Source of the DNA: Desmodus rotundus
Taxonomy: Eukaryota; Chordata; Mammalia; Chiroptera; Phyllostomidae
DNA length: 64,000 bases
Direction of reading: 5' to 3'
Assembly (NCBI RefSeq): GCF_022682495.2
Contig: NC_071390.1
Span: 173,253,220-173,317,219, forward strand
In this document: one piece after another, positions 45,518 through 57,771 of the stretch
Position numbering within the stretch: the stretch's first letter is position 1
Layout: each line of letters opens with the position of its first letter
Notes under the pieces: generated by a model
What the model was told of the DNA's origin: nothing
Database searches by the model: none
Seen by the model: the letters and a program-made list of their open reading frames with translations, nothing else
Made by a program: the position numbers and the translations under genes

Positions 45518-48500
45518 AGGGTTCCTATGCCATGTCAGTCTTCCCACATTTGCACATGCCCTCTCTCTCACTATAACTGACATGAATTGTCTTCTAGTCG
45601 TGTAGCATCCATTCCCCTTTATTCTAGTAACAATGGTCTATTTCCTTTATTTCTCTATTGGGTGAAATATTAGCAGGACTGCAAAGCAAGTTGTTACACT
45701 GTCCTGTAGCCAAGGATGTGGTTTGTGATCCAGACAGATCATTCATATTTCTCCTAGGAAATCTAGTTGCAGGGGAAAGAAAAAAAGTACGTAATCTCAG
45801 ATGCTGATGGAATCCACCAAGAACACAAAACAAGAAAAAAGGCTAGAACTTCCCTACAGCTGCTCTAACTAGAGGGCTGAGGTCACAGTAGGACCGGCTT
45901 GACATGGGTCACCTCTATCATAAACACACAGATAGCCCCTCATTTCCACTGAAGTGCAGCAGGACCCAGTCCTAGGAGGTATTCGTTAAGTGACAAAATC
46001 CAGTGGTCATGAAACCTGGTGCTTCCTTATCCCATAAATGCATTGTCTTTGGCTTTTCATGATTTTTACACTCAGATGCTGCAGGAAAAAAGTTTAGAGG
46101 GGTGGCCTCTCCCCTTCCACTTCTATTCTGCAACTGGACCTCATAATTTGTTGTAAGAATTCAGATTTTTTTTTCTAACACAATCTTTATTCTTGTGGTA
46201 TTGTTCAGAGAGAAATGAATGATGGTCTATTTTGAGTATTAATCTTCAGCTGTTTCCATGGATACCTGACTCACTTAAAAATGAAGCAAGGGGAAATAAG
46301 GGACTCAGAGGCCAGAGAACCTACACTTGGTTCCTCACGAATGAAAAATCAGAGGCTCAGGGAGGTGACACTGTAAACCCCATTAGAGTGGGCGCCAAGT
46401 GGTTAAACAATAAAACTCCAGCTGGTATGTTTGGGAAAGAAGGAAACATGTTTAATCATTTTTACAGCCAATGTAATAGCCTCTGAGTTTCTGCTCAAAG
46501 GAGGAATCCATTTTCAGATCAGACCACAATCAAAGGGTTGCTTTATTGGCTGGAGGAGCGGAGTAGCAGCACACTGCCCCCCAGACTCCAAAGGCAGATG
46601 TGGGGCCCAGGCAGAGACTGAGATGGGCAGGGCCGTGGGCAGGTGCAGGGCACCCATTCCAGGGAAAATGCCTTCCCAGAAATATTTTTCAAGTGCCTAC
46701 ATGTAAAATCTTATTTTTGAATAATACTATGCAGAAATCAAGATTTTGCACTGCCATCCCACATTACGTCAGCGACCAAGGAAAAGCACACACCCTGGCC
46801 ACTGACCCAGGACAAAAGTTACAGGGGACAAACAGGTGGGACCCAGCAGAACCTGTGAACAAGTGAAGAGAATTTAGGATCAGAAAAAATAAAGGCATTT
46901 CTTTTACTCACAATTGGCCAAGTGATTTTATCAGTTCTTTGTACAAAAAAAGTAGAAAAGTCATTATCAAAGTCCCTTTACATTTTATGTACATTGTGCT
47001 GTGAATTCTCACACTTACGTTGACCACTTTACCATTTGGGGTCTGGATTTCCTGATGGTAAGGCAAAGGGGGAATTATGAATGATGAGGCTCATATGTGG
47101 GAGTGGGGAGGATGTCAATCAGTAAAAGAAACCAACCACTTTCCTGACCAAGTTTTGGATCAATTTGGAGCTGGATATGGGTTAAGTTATTTGGTTATCA
47201 AAGTACCGCCTTACTACAGACAGTCCTGCTAATGAGAACGTGGCTGATCTCTGAAGGCTGCAGCCTTCCTAAACTGAATTAGAGAGTCTTAGCCAGCCAG
47301 GCAAGAGGGTGGAATGAGATCAGTCCACTAAGCTAGTGGATTTCTTTCTACAACCAATGGGGCAAACATATCCCATTATCTGCCACTCCAACATTAAGAT
47401 TAAAAAATAAAAATGGAAAAGCCAATTTTCCTGGCACTAAGACTTGAATTCTTAATACCATGATCTAAACTTCCTTTTCAAAGCAATTTACCCCTTCCAG
47501 GTCCTTCAAGATTAATGCCTTCATACTGATGACAACAAAAATGATCTTTGAGATTCATTCATAGGACCTGAATGGTTACTCCACACAAAAAAAAGGGGAT
47601 ATGTCTTTTAATACAGGACTGTGTTAGTTACAAAGGAATGAATTACTAATGGTGAAGTTTCAAAGGGCCACGGCATTGAGGAGAGAAAGAAAAGAAGAAC
47701 AAGGAGAAAGCTTCAAAACCATGTTGTATTCTGCCATTTGAGTTCACCTATGAGATTGCAATTCTCCAGATATGTGAGATAAGAATAAGAGTTTAACTAA
47801 CCTTTACTGAGTGTGTATTCTTCACCAGGCTCTACTATAATTGCCCTTGCCATCTTCTTATAAGAGTTGCCTGAGGCACTGACCCAGGAAAGTAGCCCAT
47901 GTGACAGCGTCACAGCAGGAGATACAGGTCATAGAACAGAACTGAGTTGAACTCCCCAAAGCCCAGGTTCTTTGTTATAGTTGTCATGTAGGTGTCCAGA
48001 AAAGCTTTGAGGGCAATGTGTGTTGAACTTTTAAAATTTCAAATTCTCCCCAACAATCCCTTTATCTGTAAACACCTTCCAACCAAATGCCAATAAACAT
48101 GGAGACTGCTCTTGAGCCAAGTTATCTATCCAGAAGTTGCTGATCGTGTTTTAAGTCAAATTCAACTCAACAGTTTATTTCAGAAATTATTTTTGGAATT
48201 CTTACTATGTGGAAGGCCTTGGGAAAAAAAGTGTTGTTTTTTTTAATTCCAGGAAAACTCAATTTACTCAGAGTTGGAAAGACAGACATCTATAAGCCAC
48301 CCCTACCTGCCCCCAGCAGAAGGCAAACTGAAGTCTATGATATTAGAGAACAGAGAACACGTGCTTTGGGAAAAAAAGGGGTGGGGGAGAAGTGTTTATT
48401 CTACCTGGAGAAGAGATGAGTTTTGAATTAAGCCCTGATGTAAGGGCAGGTATTGAATAGAACAGAGGTTGTGGTTCCTCTTGAAATATAAGTGGGTGGT

Positions 48501-48539
48501 TAGTAAAGGGCAAGACTGATTCAGAAAAGAGCTGTTCGA

Positions 48540-48597
48540 CCTCTGGGCTCACACCTCTTTCTTCTCCACCTCTGGGCTCACACCTCTTTCTTCTCCA
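48540..48597 (+). repeat. Perfect 29-bp tandem duplication
   Basis: The unit beginning cctctgggctcacacctc is present at 48540-48568 and again at 48569-48597 without a mismatch. No known repeat family was recognised for the unit. Confidence 0.95.
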
Positions 48598-49740
48598 TGC
48601 TCCAAGATCTAATCCTGCCCTCGAGTTCTATGCATACTGGTCAGTAAGGAGCCCAGCCACCCATTGTCTTTTTCTGACTTCTCTGCACTGACTGCCTGAA
48701 GGTGTTCATCACATTTTCCAGTCACATCCAGCATATGGCTGGAGGCCAGATGGGAGGCCTGCATTCTTTAGGTCAAGGACTTATCTCCAAGGCCACTAAG
48801 CTCCATACTCATATCTGGTCAATTAGGGTGAAATTTCTTTGAAGCCCAAGGTCATACACAAGTGACCCTCAAAAATGGAGATTTTTGGCAAGAAACTCAG
48901 GACAGCATAGAAAGCCCACTTTCATCTGGGTAACTCAAGTGCAGGGCTGGGTTCTTGGTGAAGACCACACTTCCTCCAGAAGCCCCCATGATACCCTAAG
49001 ACCAGCTGGGTTGCCCCTTCTCTGTGCTTCCATTTCACCCAGGGCTCACCTCCAACACAGAGTTTATATACTGCCTTGTGGTTGGGTTTTTTGGTTTGCT
49101 TGCTTGCTTGTTTGTTTTTATGGTCTTCCTCCTCCACTGGTAGAGATTATGGTTTGTGACGGCTTTGTGGATGCTCACGGGCTCCATCTAGCACAGTGAT
49201 TGTCCTACATTAGACATTTGAATGAACACATGAACAAAAGAATAAATCGACCATATGGTGGTGTTCCAGCAACTCTGACAGTAGAATGTGCAGTAGAGTT
49301 AACAGAGAATCAAAGAAGAAACTCATTATTGCATCAGAAGGAAATCTTGAATGAGATACTTTGTCTTATTCATCTTGAATTTATATTTCCACAAAGATAG
49401 GAATTGGAAGGTCGATGTCACCGCCTCTCAGCAAGGAGCACCCCTGTCGGCTAGGGTTCTCCCAAGTCACTGGGACGTGGCTTGCCATCCCACTACCAAT
49501 CTTTAGGGTCAGTCACCTCTGGCTTATATATAAATGCATTGTTCATGGCGGGAGCTTAGGCAGTAGACCGGCTTTCACTTTCAAATCACAAGTCTCAGCA
49601 GCTTATTCAAATGCTAGGTATCTGAAACTACTTCCCTGAGCAAAGCCCAGTGAATATAGGGTCTTTACAGAGGCTACCATCATCTTATCCCAACCAGACT
49701 CAGAAGTTGCTTCTAACCAGCTGCACGGACACAGGTTGCA

Positions 49741-49776
49741 ACAGACACACAAACAGACACATACACACACACAGAG
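49741..49776 (+). repeat. Imperfect (CA)n repeat
   Basis: An interrupted CA/ACAG dinucleotide tract; the longest pure run is about 10 nt. Confidence 0.8.
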
Positions 49777-49959
49777 AAGCTTGTTGAGTTCCAAGCCTGT
49801 AGGGACTGTAGAAGCTCCTTAAGCTGGAGTCCTCTGTGGGCTCTAATGGAGATGGCTGGATGGAGTGAACATCTAGGAAGGTAGGGCTCATGAAAGATTT
49901 GGGACCCTAAGTCAGACAGTGTATTGGCAACTTTTTTCTGTAAACAATAGGATGCACAT

Positions 49960-50170
49960 TGTTTTTCTTTAGAGAAATCATTGGCTTGGATGACATTGTG
50001 GTCTGGGCTGTAATTTGCAGAATTTTAAATCACTAATAATCATTCTGTATTCGATTTGCATAAGTACACTTAAAGGGCCTTCCTTATTAAACTTTTAAGA
50101 TCAGCATTAGCATTTTAATTTCTGAAAGATTTATTGCAAGATTTATTACATTATTTCTCCCTTATCAGTA
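49960..50170. promoter_or_regulatory. Candidate conserved non-coding element, downstream of LDB2
   Basis: AT-rich repeat-free sequence with atttgcataag (octamer on the minus strand), cactaataatcattc and attagcattttaattt. Regulatory function is inferred from composition. Confidence 0.3.
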
Positions 50171-51240
50171 TACAAACAGTTGGAAATGGAAAACACTTAT
50201 TTTTGAGATTCACCCCTTTGGATATGAACAACAACAACAAAAACCTCAGCAAAGAGCCGCCGTCCCTGAGCAGTTTCAAGATGCCCCCACCCTTCCCCAG
50301 GTGAAAGTCATTACTTGGCTCTGAGGCATTCTGGGAGAAGTGGTCCGTGGGCCTTCTTGTTTGGACTCTGATCGGCGGGGACTCAGCTTGTGATTCAGGT
50401 AAGTCTCCCCCTCAGGTACGAATCATGTTGGGACCAGTATTGGCAGTCCCGTGGGGGCAAGCAGATAAGAAAGCTGCAAATGACTGACTGGGGACATTGT
50501 ATGAGGCTGTCTTTTCAAGAAAGATTATCCAAGCCCTCCCCTCCTCCAGGATGCCTTCCTGGACCACAACTTACAGTGGTCTTTCTCCATGGAACTTCCA
50601 TGTCTTTCTTACATGAAATTAAATGTTCACTGAACCATAGACAGAGCTGGAGAGGATCTCAGGACATCAAGACTGTGGTCCCAAGATGATTGCCTACGAG
50701 GACCTAGAGATATACTTTGTTGGGATGCACAGTGTTTTAGAAAATATTTAATTAGCCAGCAGCATTTAGAACTAGAAAATTTTCTCTTTAAAAAACTAAA
50801 CTTTTTGCTTCTATTTAAAACTAAATGGCTCTTACAATGCCAGGTGTGCTGGTTATTTAACTACAGGCTTTCTGCTCCAAGTCCATCCTTTCGTACTCTG
50901 GTCCGTGATGGCAGAGCAAGGACCCTGCAAATATTTCTCTTTTGCCAGCTGGTTCTCTGTTAGACCTCACCAATAAGAGGTATTAGAGATTCTGGAAGGC
51001 TGGAGGAGGAAGAAGGAATATATACCTTCCTGGATCCTTCCTCTTCCTGTCCTGGACACCCCAACAACCGTTCCTTACCCTGGCAGGCAGGTGGTTCCAG
51101 TGTGTGGTTTACTTACACCCCTCCCTCCCACACCAGTGTAGCTGTGCCCCTCACCAAGGTGCAAGCACCAGCCAGCCCACATTCCCTCCTTGGAAGTTTG
51201 GGTCCCGGCTCCAATGAATCTCTGCTCCAAATTTCCAGTT

Positions 51241-51575
51241 TAGTGCTGTCCAACAGATGCATAATGACAGCCACAAATGCAAGTCACATACGTAATTGTA
51301 AATTTTCTAGTAGCCACTTTAATAAAAGATAAAAAGAAACAGGAAGTAAGGGTAATAAGTTTTACTTTTCTCAAGTTATCCAAATATTATTTTGACATGT
51401 AATCAACATAAAAGTATCATTAATGAGATAAATTACATCCTTTTTAACACACTGAGCCTTTGAAGTCCAGGATGTGTTTTACACTTGGAGCATTTCAAAA
51501 CTCAGACTGGCTGCATTTCATGTGCTCGAAAGCCAGGTAGAGGTGGTGGCTACCCTATTGGATGTTGCAACTCTG
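51241..51575 (+). mobile_element. Non-autonomous hAT-like DNA transposon
   Basis: The left end agtgctgtccaacaga and the right end gtggctaccctattggat are inverted relatives of a known TIR family (GTGCTGTCCAAT). The body includes tacacttggagcatttcaaa. The family name is not certain. Confidence 0.55.
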
Positions 51576-52349
51576 GGTCCTAAGACGCCTATTCTCTCTT
51601 CCCCCTGTTCCCCATCACCAGTAGTGTGGCAGCTTCCTGGACTGTGATGTGCTTTAGTTTTCTTGATCCATCCTGACCTATACAGTACTTGTACCAACAA
51701 TCGCCGAATAACAGCTGCCCCCCTGGTGGGTCCAGAGCTCACTCTTTTCTTCCAGGTCCTACCTCTCTCCAGTTCTGAGGCTGGACAGCAATTGGGTTGT
51801 TATTTATCACTTCATTGTTGGTAGAATTAAGAAAGGGAGGTTGCCAATATTCTCTCTTCCATAAGTTGGCAATTAAAAGAAAGAATTGACTTCGTGCATC
51901 AAGAAAAATGTGAATGGCCATTATTTTTCAGTAGCAAAGACTATTTCTGCAGGCTTACTCTGTAATTAGTAGCCATGTTTCTCACCTCGCGCCTTCACTC
52001 AGCCACATAGTTTCTGGGCCCCTGCGGGCATTTGGGCCTGAAGTCTCAGGTGCAGACTGTTGTGGTTTTGAGCTCTCAGAGGGCCGGCTACACATCCCCA
52101 CTGTGATTAACCTGGTGGACTGCTGTGGGCCATGTCCTAGGCGAGCCTGAGGATGGCAATTGTGCTTTAGAGTTTACTAAATACCTTTTGTTCATTATTT
52201 CATGAGCAAGCCAGGTATGTGCACTTGCTTTCCTGTGAGAACTGCTCTACTCCCTTGCTTCTGTCCCACTTCCCAGCCCAGCCCAGCCCACAAGGCCCCT
52301 GGCCTTTGCAAAACTGTCTGCCCTTGTGTGATGCTTCCCAGTGAGGACT

Positions 52350-52575
52350 CAAACCAAAAAGCCTGGGTTGGAATTCTGGTCCGCCACTTCTTACCCGTGG
52401 GAGAAGTTCCATAACTTCCTCTCTGTGCTTTGGCAGCCACATCTAAAAATTGGGGATGATAATAGTGCTGACCCCATGGGTTGGTGGGAGGGTTAAATGT
52501 GTTAATGCATGCTTACAATTTTATAGTTGTGCTTGGCATATACCAAATAATCAATGTGCATTTGGTGGTATCAAC
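52350..52575 (+). repeat. MIR SINE
   Basis: Sense MIR: gcctgggttggaattctgg, cataacttcctctctgtgc, gggatgataatagtgctg, ctattgtt-type tail ending caataatg-like text. Confidence 0.75.
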
Positions 52576-52639
52576 AGTGTCATCATCACTTTCTGGCCTG
52601 ATTAGACCAATAGAGGAAGGTAGAGATTAAAAATACAAA

Positions 52640-52840
52640 TCTGAATTCAAACAAAGCAGTGTACAAATCTTGGCTTCTCCACTTAGCAACTCAGGCAAAT
52701 TATTTAGCCTCTGTAAGTTTCAGTTGTCTTATCTATAAAATCATAATACATGCCTCAAAGTGTTTTACAAAGGATAAAATAAGGTAGTAACATGAAGTAT
52801 ACCACTGGGTGTATGATAAGGGCTAAACAGAATGCCTTTG
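52640..52840 (+). repeat. MIR SINE
   Basis: Sense MIR: caaatcttggcttctccac, ggcaaattatttagcctctg, ctataaaatcataatac. Confidence 0.7.
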
Positions 52841-53210
52841 ACTATCACCATCTTTACCACCCTCATCACTACCTCTCCTCGAGGTAAAATACGAGTACAG
52901 GGGAAACACTTTTTCTGTTGAGCTTCACTGCATTTAGGACCAGGGTAACCTACACAAATTAGTGTAGTATTCCCATGAAACCATGAGACACTGCCTACGT
53001 TACTCAGCCTGTCTTCAAAGTAAGTTAAGAGATATGAACTAAAATCCTTACAATCTTTCTAGATTTAAAATGTGTTATCCTCTAAGTCTATAAACATGTC
53101 TGTGGATTAGTTTATCTGATAAGTTTCAGATGTTCAGGGAGCCTCCACTGGGACAGAACACAGAGAAATAAGGAGATGGTAGAAAAAGAGAAAAAGAATG
53201 GTCAAATATG

Positions 53211-53311
53211 GGTGGATGGATGGAGGAATGGATAGATAAGTACATAGATGGATGAGTGGATGGGTAGATGGATGGAAGAAGGGAGGAAGGAAGGAAGAAT
53301 AAAGGGGTGAT

Positions 53312-53357
<46 letters not shown>

Positions 53358-53391
53358 GTAGGTAGATAGATAGATAGATAGATAGATAGAT
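53211..53391 (+). repeat. Compound microsatellite (GGAT)n-(GGAA)n-(GAAA)n-(GATA)n
   Basis: Imperfect GGAT units run at 53211-53280, GGAA units to about 53298, ten GAAA units at 53313-53352, and about seven GATA units to 53391. The reverse open frame rich in Ser/Leu/Tyr over this tract is a repeat artefact. Confidence 0.95.
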
Positions 53392-53464
53392 GACTAAATA
53401 CAGAAGGGTTAAACAAAGTTCATTTGGTGCAGCAGATCCTGAGAGGAAGACTCCATAAATGGAA

Positions 53465-53640
53465 AGGAAGAGGAACTAAAAATTTACTGAGCATCCACTC
53501 CACAAGTCAACTTGCACTTGCTATTTTATTTTATTGTCCTTGTCTTAGAGTTGATCCCAGAGATAAAATACCCAGAGGCACAGTACTTGCAAGTGGTGGA
53601 ACCTAAACTTGAACTGCATAATGTTGAACTCCAAGCCCAA
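53465..53640 (-). repeat. MIR SINE, diverged
   Basis: Antisense MIR: acttgctattttattttattg, cccagaggcacagtacttg, aagtggtggaacctaaac. Confidence 0.5.
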
Positions 53641-54704
53641 GTTTTATTTCCAAACAGTTGAGTCTGCCAGTTCAGAGTGAACCTGGTGGGCAGGGCAGCC
53701 ACAGACCTAAATTCTTAATTGGAAAACAAAGGCATAATAAGAAATAGTGCTCTGTTAATTTTATAGGAAACCCTCTTCCCTCCCAAGTGCGGGTAAAATA
53801 GACTAAAATGAAACTGTTACCTTGGATATAAAACCCTCTCTCCTGCAGCAAGCTGAGTCTGTGCATAATATATTTGTGACTGGCTTTTCGGAAATTTAAG
53901 CTGGGTCAGGTGGCACTGACCTCCTTAACCAATTTTAAATCCATGCAATATTTAAAACACTTTACTCTGGGGGGGGGAATCTTCCTCATAAAGCAATTAA
54001 AGATGCTGAACAAGAAATAGGACTCCTTTTCTAGGAATAAAGGATGGAATTGCTTGCCCTGCATTTTTATCACTTGTTTACTCAAGGTTTTTTTTCCCCC
54101 CATAACAAACAGTGATCATGCTGCAGAGAATTTCCCAGCATCCAAGGTAATCAACTGCTGTGCTCCACAGAAGCCCTCTCGGCTCAAGCTAATCCTCTTG
54201 TCAGCTACACAAATAATATCCTAGACCTTCCTAAGGGTGGTCCAATTGGCTTTATTATTATAATAAGCTTGTTACTTTTATTACCACCATTGTACTGTTT
54301 GATACTTAGAACTCAGCATGAGCCTACCTGGCTAAGTCAGGGCTTGAAGTTTGGAAAGCCTTGGGGAAGGCAAGTTTTCAATGAAAGTTCAAAGGGTTAG
54401 CCTAGGCTATCCAATGACATAAAGGTAGACAAAGAGGGACCAGTTGAGATGGTTTATTATACGGTTGGGCAAACCGAGATGAAAGCAAGGAAGTGGCTCA
54501 CCCAGACATTAGAGAGTGACAGTATGTTGATTCAAGGCATGGTGCATCTCCTCCACCACTTTGCTTCTTCCAACTCTTGAATTGTCTTTTAGTACCATAC
54601 CAGCATACGTCGGTGCCCTTCCACAACCTCTAGTTTCTAAATCCATACCAAAGCATGACATGTGATATGAACAACACTAAGAGATGGTCGTTATATTAAG
54701 TTAA

Positions 54705-55045
54705 ATGCTGTCCTCTAGAAGAATGTGGAGGTTCTAACCTCTGATACCTGTGAATGTAACCTTATTTGGAAGTGGAGTCTTTGCAGATGATCCAGTTAAG
54801 ATGAGGTCAAGGGTGGACCCCCATCCAATGTGACTGTATCCTTATTAAAGGGGAAATTTGGACACAGAGCCAGAAACAAGCAGAAGGAAGATTATGTGAA
54901 GACACAGGGAAAAAAACATCTACAAGCCAAAGAATGCCTGGGGATACCAGAAACTAGGAAGAGGCCTGGAACAATTTTTCCTCTATAGCCCATAGAAGGA
55001 ACCAACCCTGCCCACAGCTTGACATTGGCACTAGATCAAGCTCTT
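54705..55045 (+). mobile_element. MLT1-type MaLR LTR
   Basis: Sense LTR: gtaaccttatttggaagtgg, tttgcagatgatccagttaa, gggaaatttggacacagagc, gtgaagacacaggg, gaaggaaccaaccctgcc. The 3' end is decayed. Confidence 0.8.
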
Positions 55046-56379
55046 GGAAGGAAGATACTAGGTCTAATGGATGTTTGTCATGGCTTTTGAGAAATCTTAC
55101 CCAAAGTTAAAATCCAGAAACTCACATTACTGGATTCCCTTTCAGCTAGAGCAGCTAAGCATGTTACCTGGGCTCCTCCAATCTAAAAAAGTCATGTAAT
55201 ACTTCTGACTTCGTATCCTGAAGGAGGGGAACCATGTAGAAGCCTTTCCAGCAATATGGACATTTCACTTTCAGCAAGAAAACAATTAACAACGATCACA
55301 CCACCAAATGAGTAGCCACAGCTCCTCTGCAGACCGTATTCCTCTTGCACTGCCTTACTTTAAAAACGTGGCCTCCAACACTTTGCTTGTATTTGACCCA
55401 ATTGGGAACCCCTCTCGTGAATGGCTCTGTGGAGCTTCGAGGCGTCACTTTGGTCAATGCACTTAGAAGACGTTTTAGCAAACATGCGGTTTGATGCAGT
55501 CATTTCACACTTCTTATCATATTCTCCTCTGATTCTCATTTCATCACATAAAGTTTTATTCTTTTCCTTGAATGATATCTGGGGACGGGGCAGTTTGAAG
55601 GACTAAAAAAGCTTTTATAAGAACACTGTTTCAGGAACTCCACCAGCCTCTTTGGGAAAATGGCTCTGAAATAATTCAGGTGTTATTTTAAAATCTTTAC
55701 TTAGTGGGTTAACCCTTTGGCTACTTTCAGAGATGAGAAGCTTTTCCAAGGCCAATTTTCTAACTTCCCACTTCACTATCCAATACCCAGAGTAAATTTA
55801 AACTGAGTTTTCCAATTCTCTGGAAAACTATCACTTTGGGCAACATTTTTTCAGCATCCTAAAAAATTAAATATATATCCATATTTTCAGCTAATCTTAC
55901 TGATGTGGATAGCTTTTGGCAAGAAAAATGAAATGAGAGACAGAGCAGTTTACAGTCTATGTGGTTTGTAGTGATAAATCTCTGTGCGAGGGCTGCTCCT
56001 CCCCACATCATCCAGATAAAGAGAGTTGGCCCTTTCGCATGGACTGCCGGCCCCCTCGCTCTGCTCTCTGTCCTGGTGCGCAGTCTCCTTCTTTCTATTT
56101 TTGGTCATCGGTAATGAAGGAAGGAAGCTAACAACGGGAAGGGTCAGGTGAGTAGCTGCTGAGCAGGAAGCACATATCTCATTCAAGTTTCACAACACCC
56201 TATCTGGACCCACTTGAGGAGGGATGAAGTTGAGGTTGGGGGTAGTTAAATGACTGTCTAATGAGCAACAGATTTGACGTTCTGATGCAGTTCACTGTAT
56301 TATACCAGGATACAATGCCATAAGCCCAAACTTGCCAACCTGAGGGACGTTTGCACTTTAAAACTTGAGGATGAGAGAG

Positions 56380-56611
56380 GGGAAGGGATTAAAAAGTACA
56401 AACTGGCAGTTACAAAATAGTCACGAGGATGTAAAGTACAGCACAGGGAATATAGTCAATAATATTGTAATAACCATGTGTGGTACCAAGTGGGTACTGA
56501 AAAATACCGAGGGGAACACTCTGTAAAGTATATGACTATCTAACCACAATGCTGTGCACCTGAAACCAATACAAAATAATATTGAAAGTAAACTGTAAGA
56601 AAAATAAAAAA
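56380..56611 (+). mobile_element. L1 3' end with A-rich tail (bat/laurasiatherian type)
   Basis: The text ggcagttacaaaatagtcac, gggaatatagtcaataatat and gctgtgcacctgaaacc followed by actgtaag and an A-rich tail is a well-known laurasiatherian L1 3' end. It is among the least decayed LINE pieces in the window. Confidence 0.65.
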
Positions 56612-57320
56612 TGGACAAGAAAAAACAAAGTATGCGAAGGATGAAAATTCCTGAAAGCATGAAGCAAAGCAAAAGGCTGGACCAGATGCAGAAGGGCCTC
56701 CATCAAGGATGCTGGAGGATGACCTGCAGGAGGGTGTGGGACACATGTGACACCAGCTTACCTGCTTTGTGAAGAAGTCTGAGGTCCTCTTTAGATATCA
56801 GAGTGTTTCACCCAAAAAAATAATTCACCCAGAGAATACAAGCCTAGGAGACTGTCAACTTAAGCGCCTGTTGCAAGAGTGCTTTCCTGTGTTGGGTGAA
56901 ATCCTGGACTCACAAGAGGGCCCAGAGCCCTGTGTCTTTGTCTCCAGGATGTAATAGATGTAATAATGGTGTCAAGGTGGGACAGCTGCAGGTCACACCA
57001 TTTGTTGGTCCAGCAATGGGAGCTGGGGAGAGGGAGGTGGGGTGGAGGGTGAGAGCAGAAGCTGTGTGCTTGCTGTGTGGAGTGCTGGATGACAGTTCCG
57101 TACCTGTGAGTTGGGCGAGCACAGGCAGGAATCTGACAGAGAGATTGATTCTTCCCTGGGGCAGAAGCTTTGGGCTAGCTCTTAAAGAGAGGGGCACAGA
57201 AGTTAGTAGGACAGGGAGGGACCGGGAGAGAGCAAGTGACAGCTTAGGGAGTCATGCCTAAGGGCACAAAGGAACTTTGGGATTCATGCTGCCAGGAGGA
57301 GTCTCCAAAATGCTCTAGTT

Positions 57321-57509
57321 CAGGAGTCCCCAACCTCCAGGCCACAGATGGATAGCGGTCCAGGCCTGTTAGGAACTGGGCTGCACAGCAGGAGGTAAGC
57401 TTGAATGTAATGTGCTTGAATCATCCCAAAACCATCCCCAAACCCCGTCCGTGGAAAAATTGTCTTCCACGAAACCGGTCCCTGGTGACAAAAAGTTTGG
57501 GAACCTCTC
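57321..57509 (+). mobile_element. MER1-type non-autonomous hAT element with target-site duplication
   Basis: Left end caggagtccccaacctcc and right end aaaaagtttgggaacctc are the MER1 inverted termini. It is flanked by 8-bp copies ctctagtt (57313-57320) and ctctactt (57510-57517), the size expected for hAT insertion. The central part of the consensus is missing: the text jumps from gcaggaggtaagc to taatgtgcttgaatcatcc. Confidence 0.85.
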
Positions 57510-57756
57510 CTCTACTTAATCCATGAATCTTTCATGTGACCACTGAGAGTCCATTTTTAATATGCATTGTTCTGATTGGTAGTCTTCTTTCACCAGTAAA
57601 ACCATTTTAGACATTTACTAGGTTACCCAGCAAAGCCTGAGTTACCGACCCATAGGAATAGCAGACATTCATGTCCGTCTCCATCAGAGTGTGCTCTCCT
57701 GACTTGGAGGTGGGTAGCATGCGGGTGAGACTTTAACACACACTCATACAACTCAA

Positions 57757-57771
57757 ACACACACACACACA
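57757..57771 (+). repeat. Short (CA)n repeat
   Basis: About seven uninterrupted CA units. Confidence 0.85.

Noticed and set aside
53126..53416. 96-aa reverse frame rich in Ser, Leu, Tyr and Phe
   Set aside because: It is translated microsatellite sequence.
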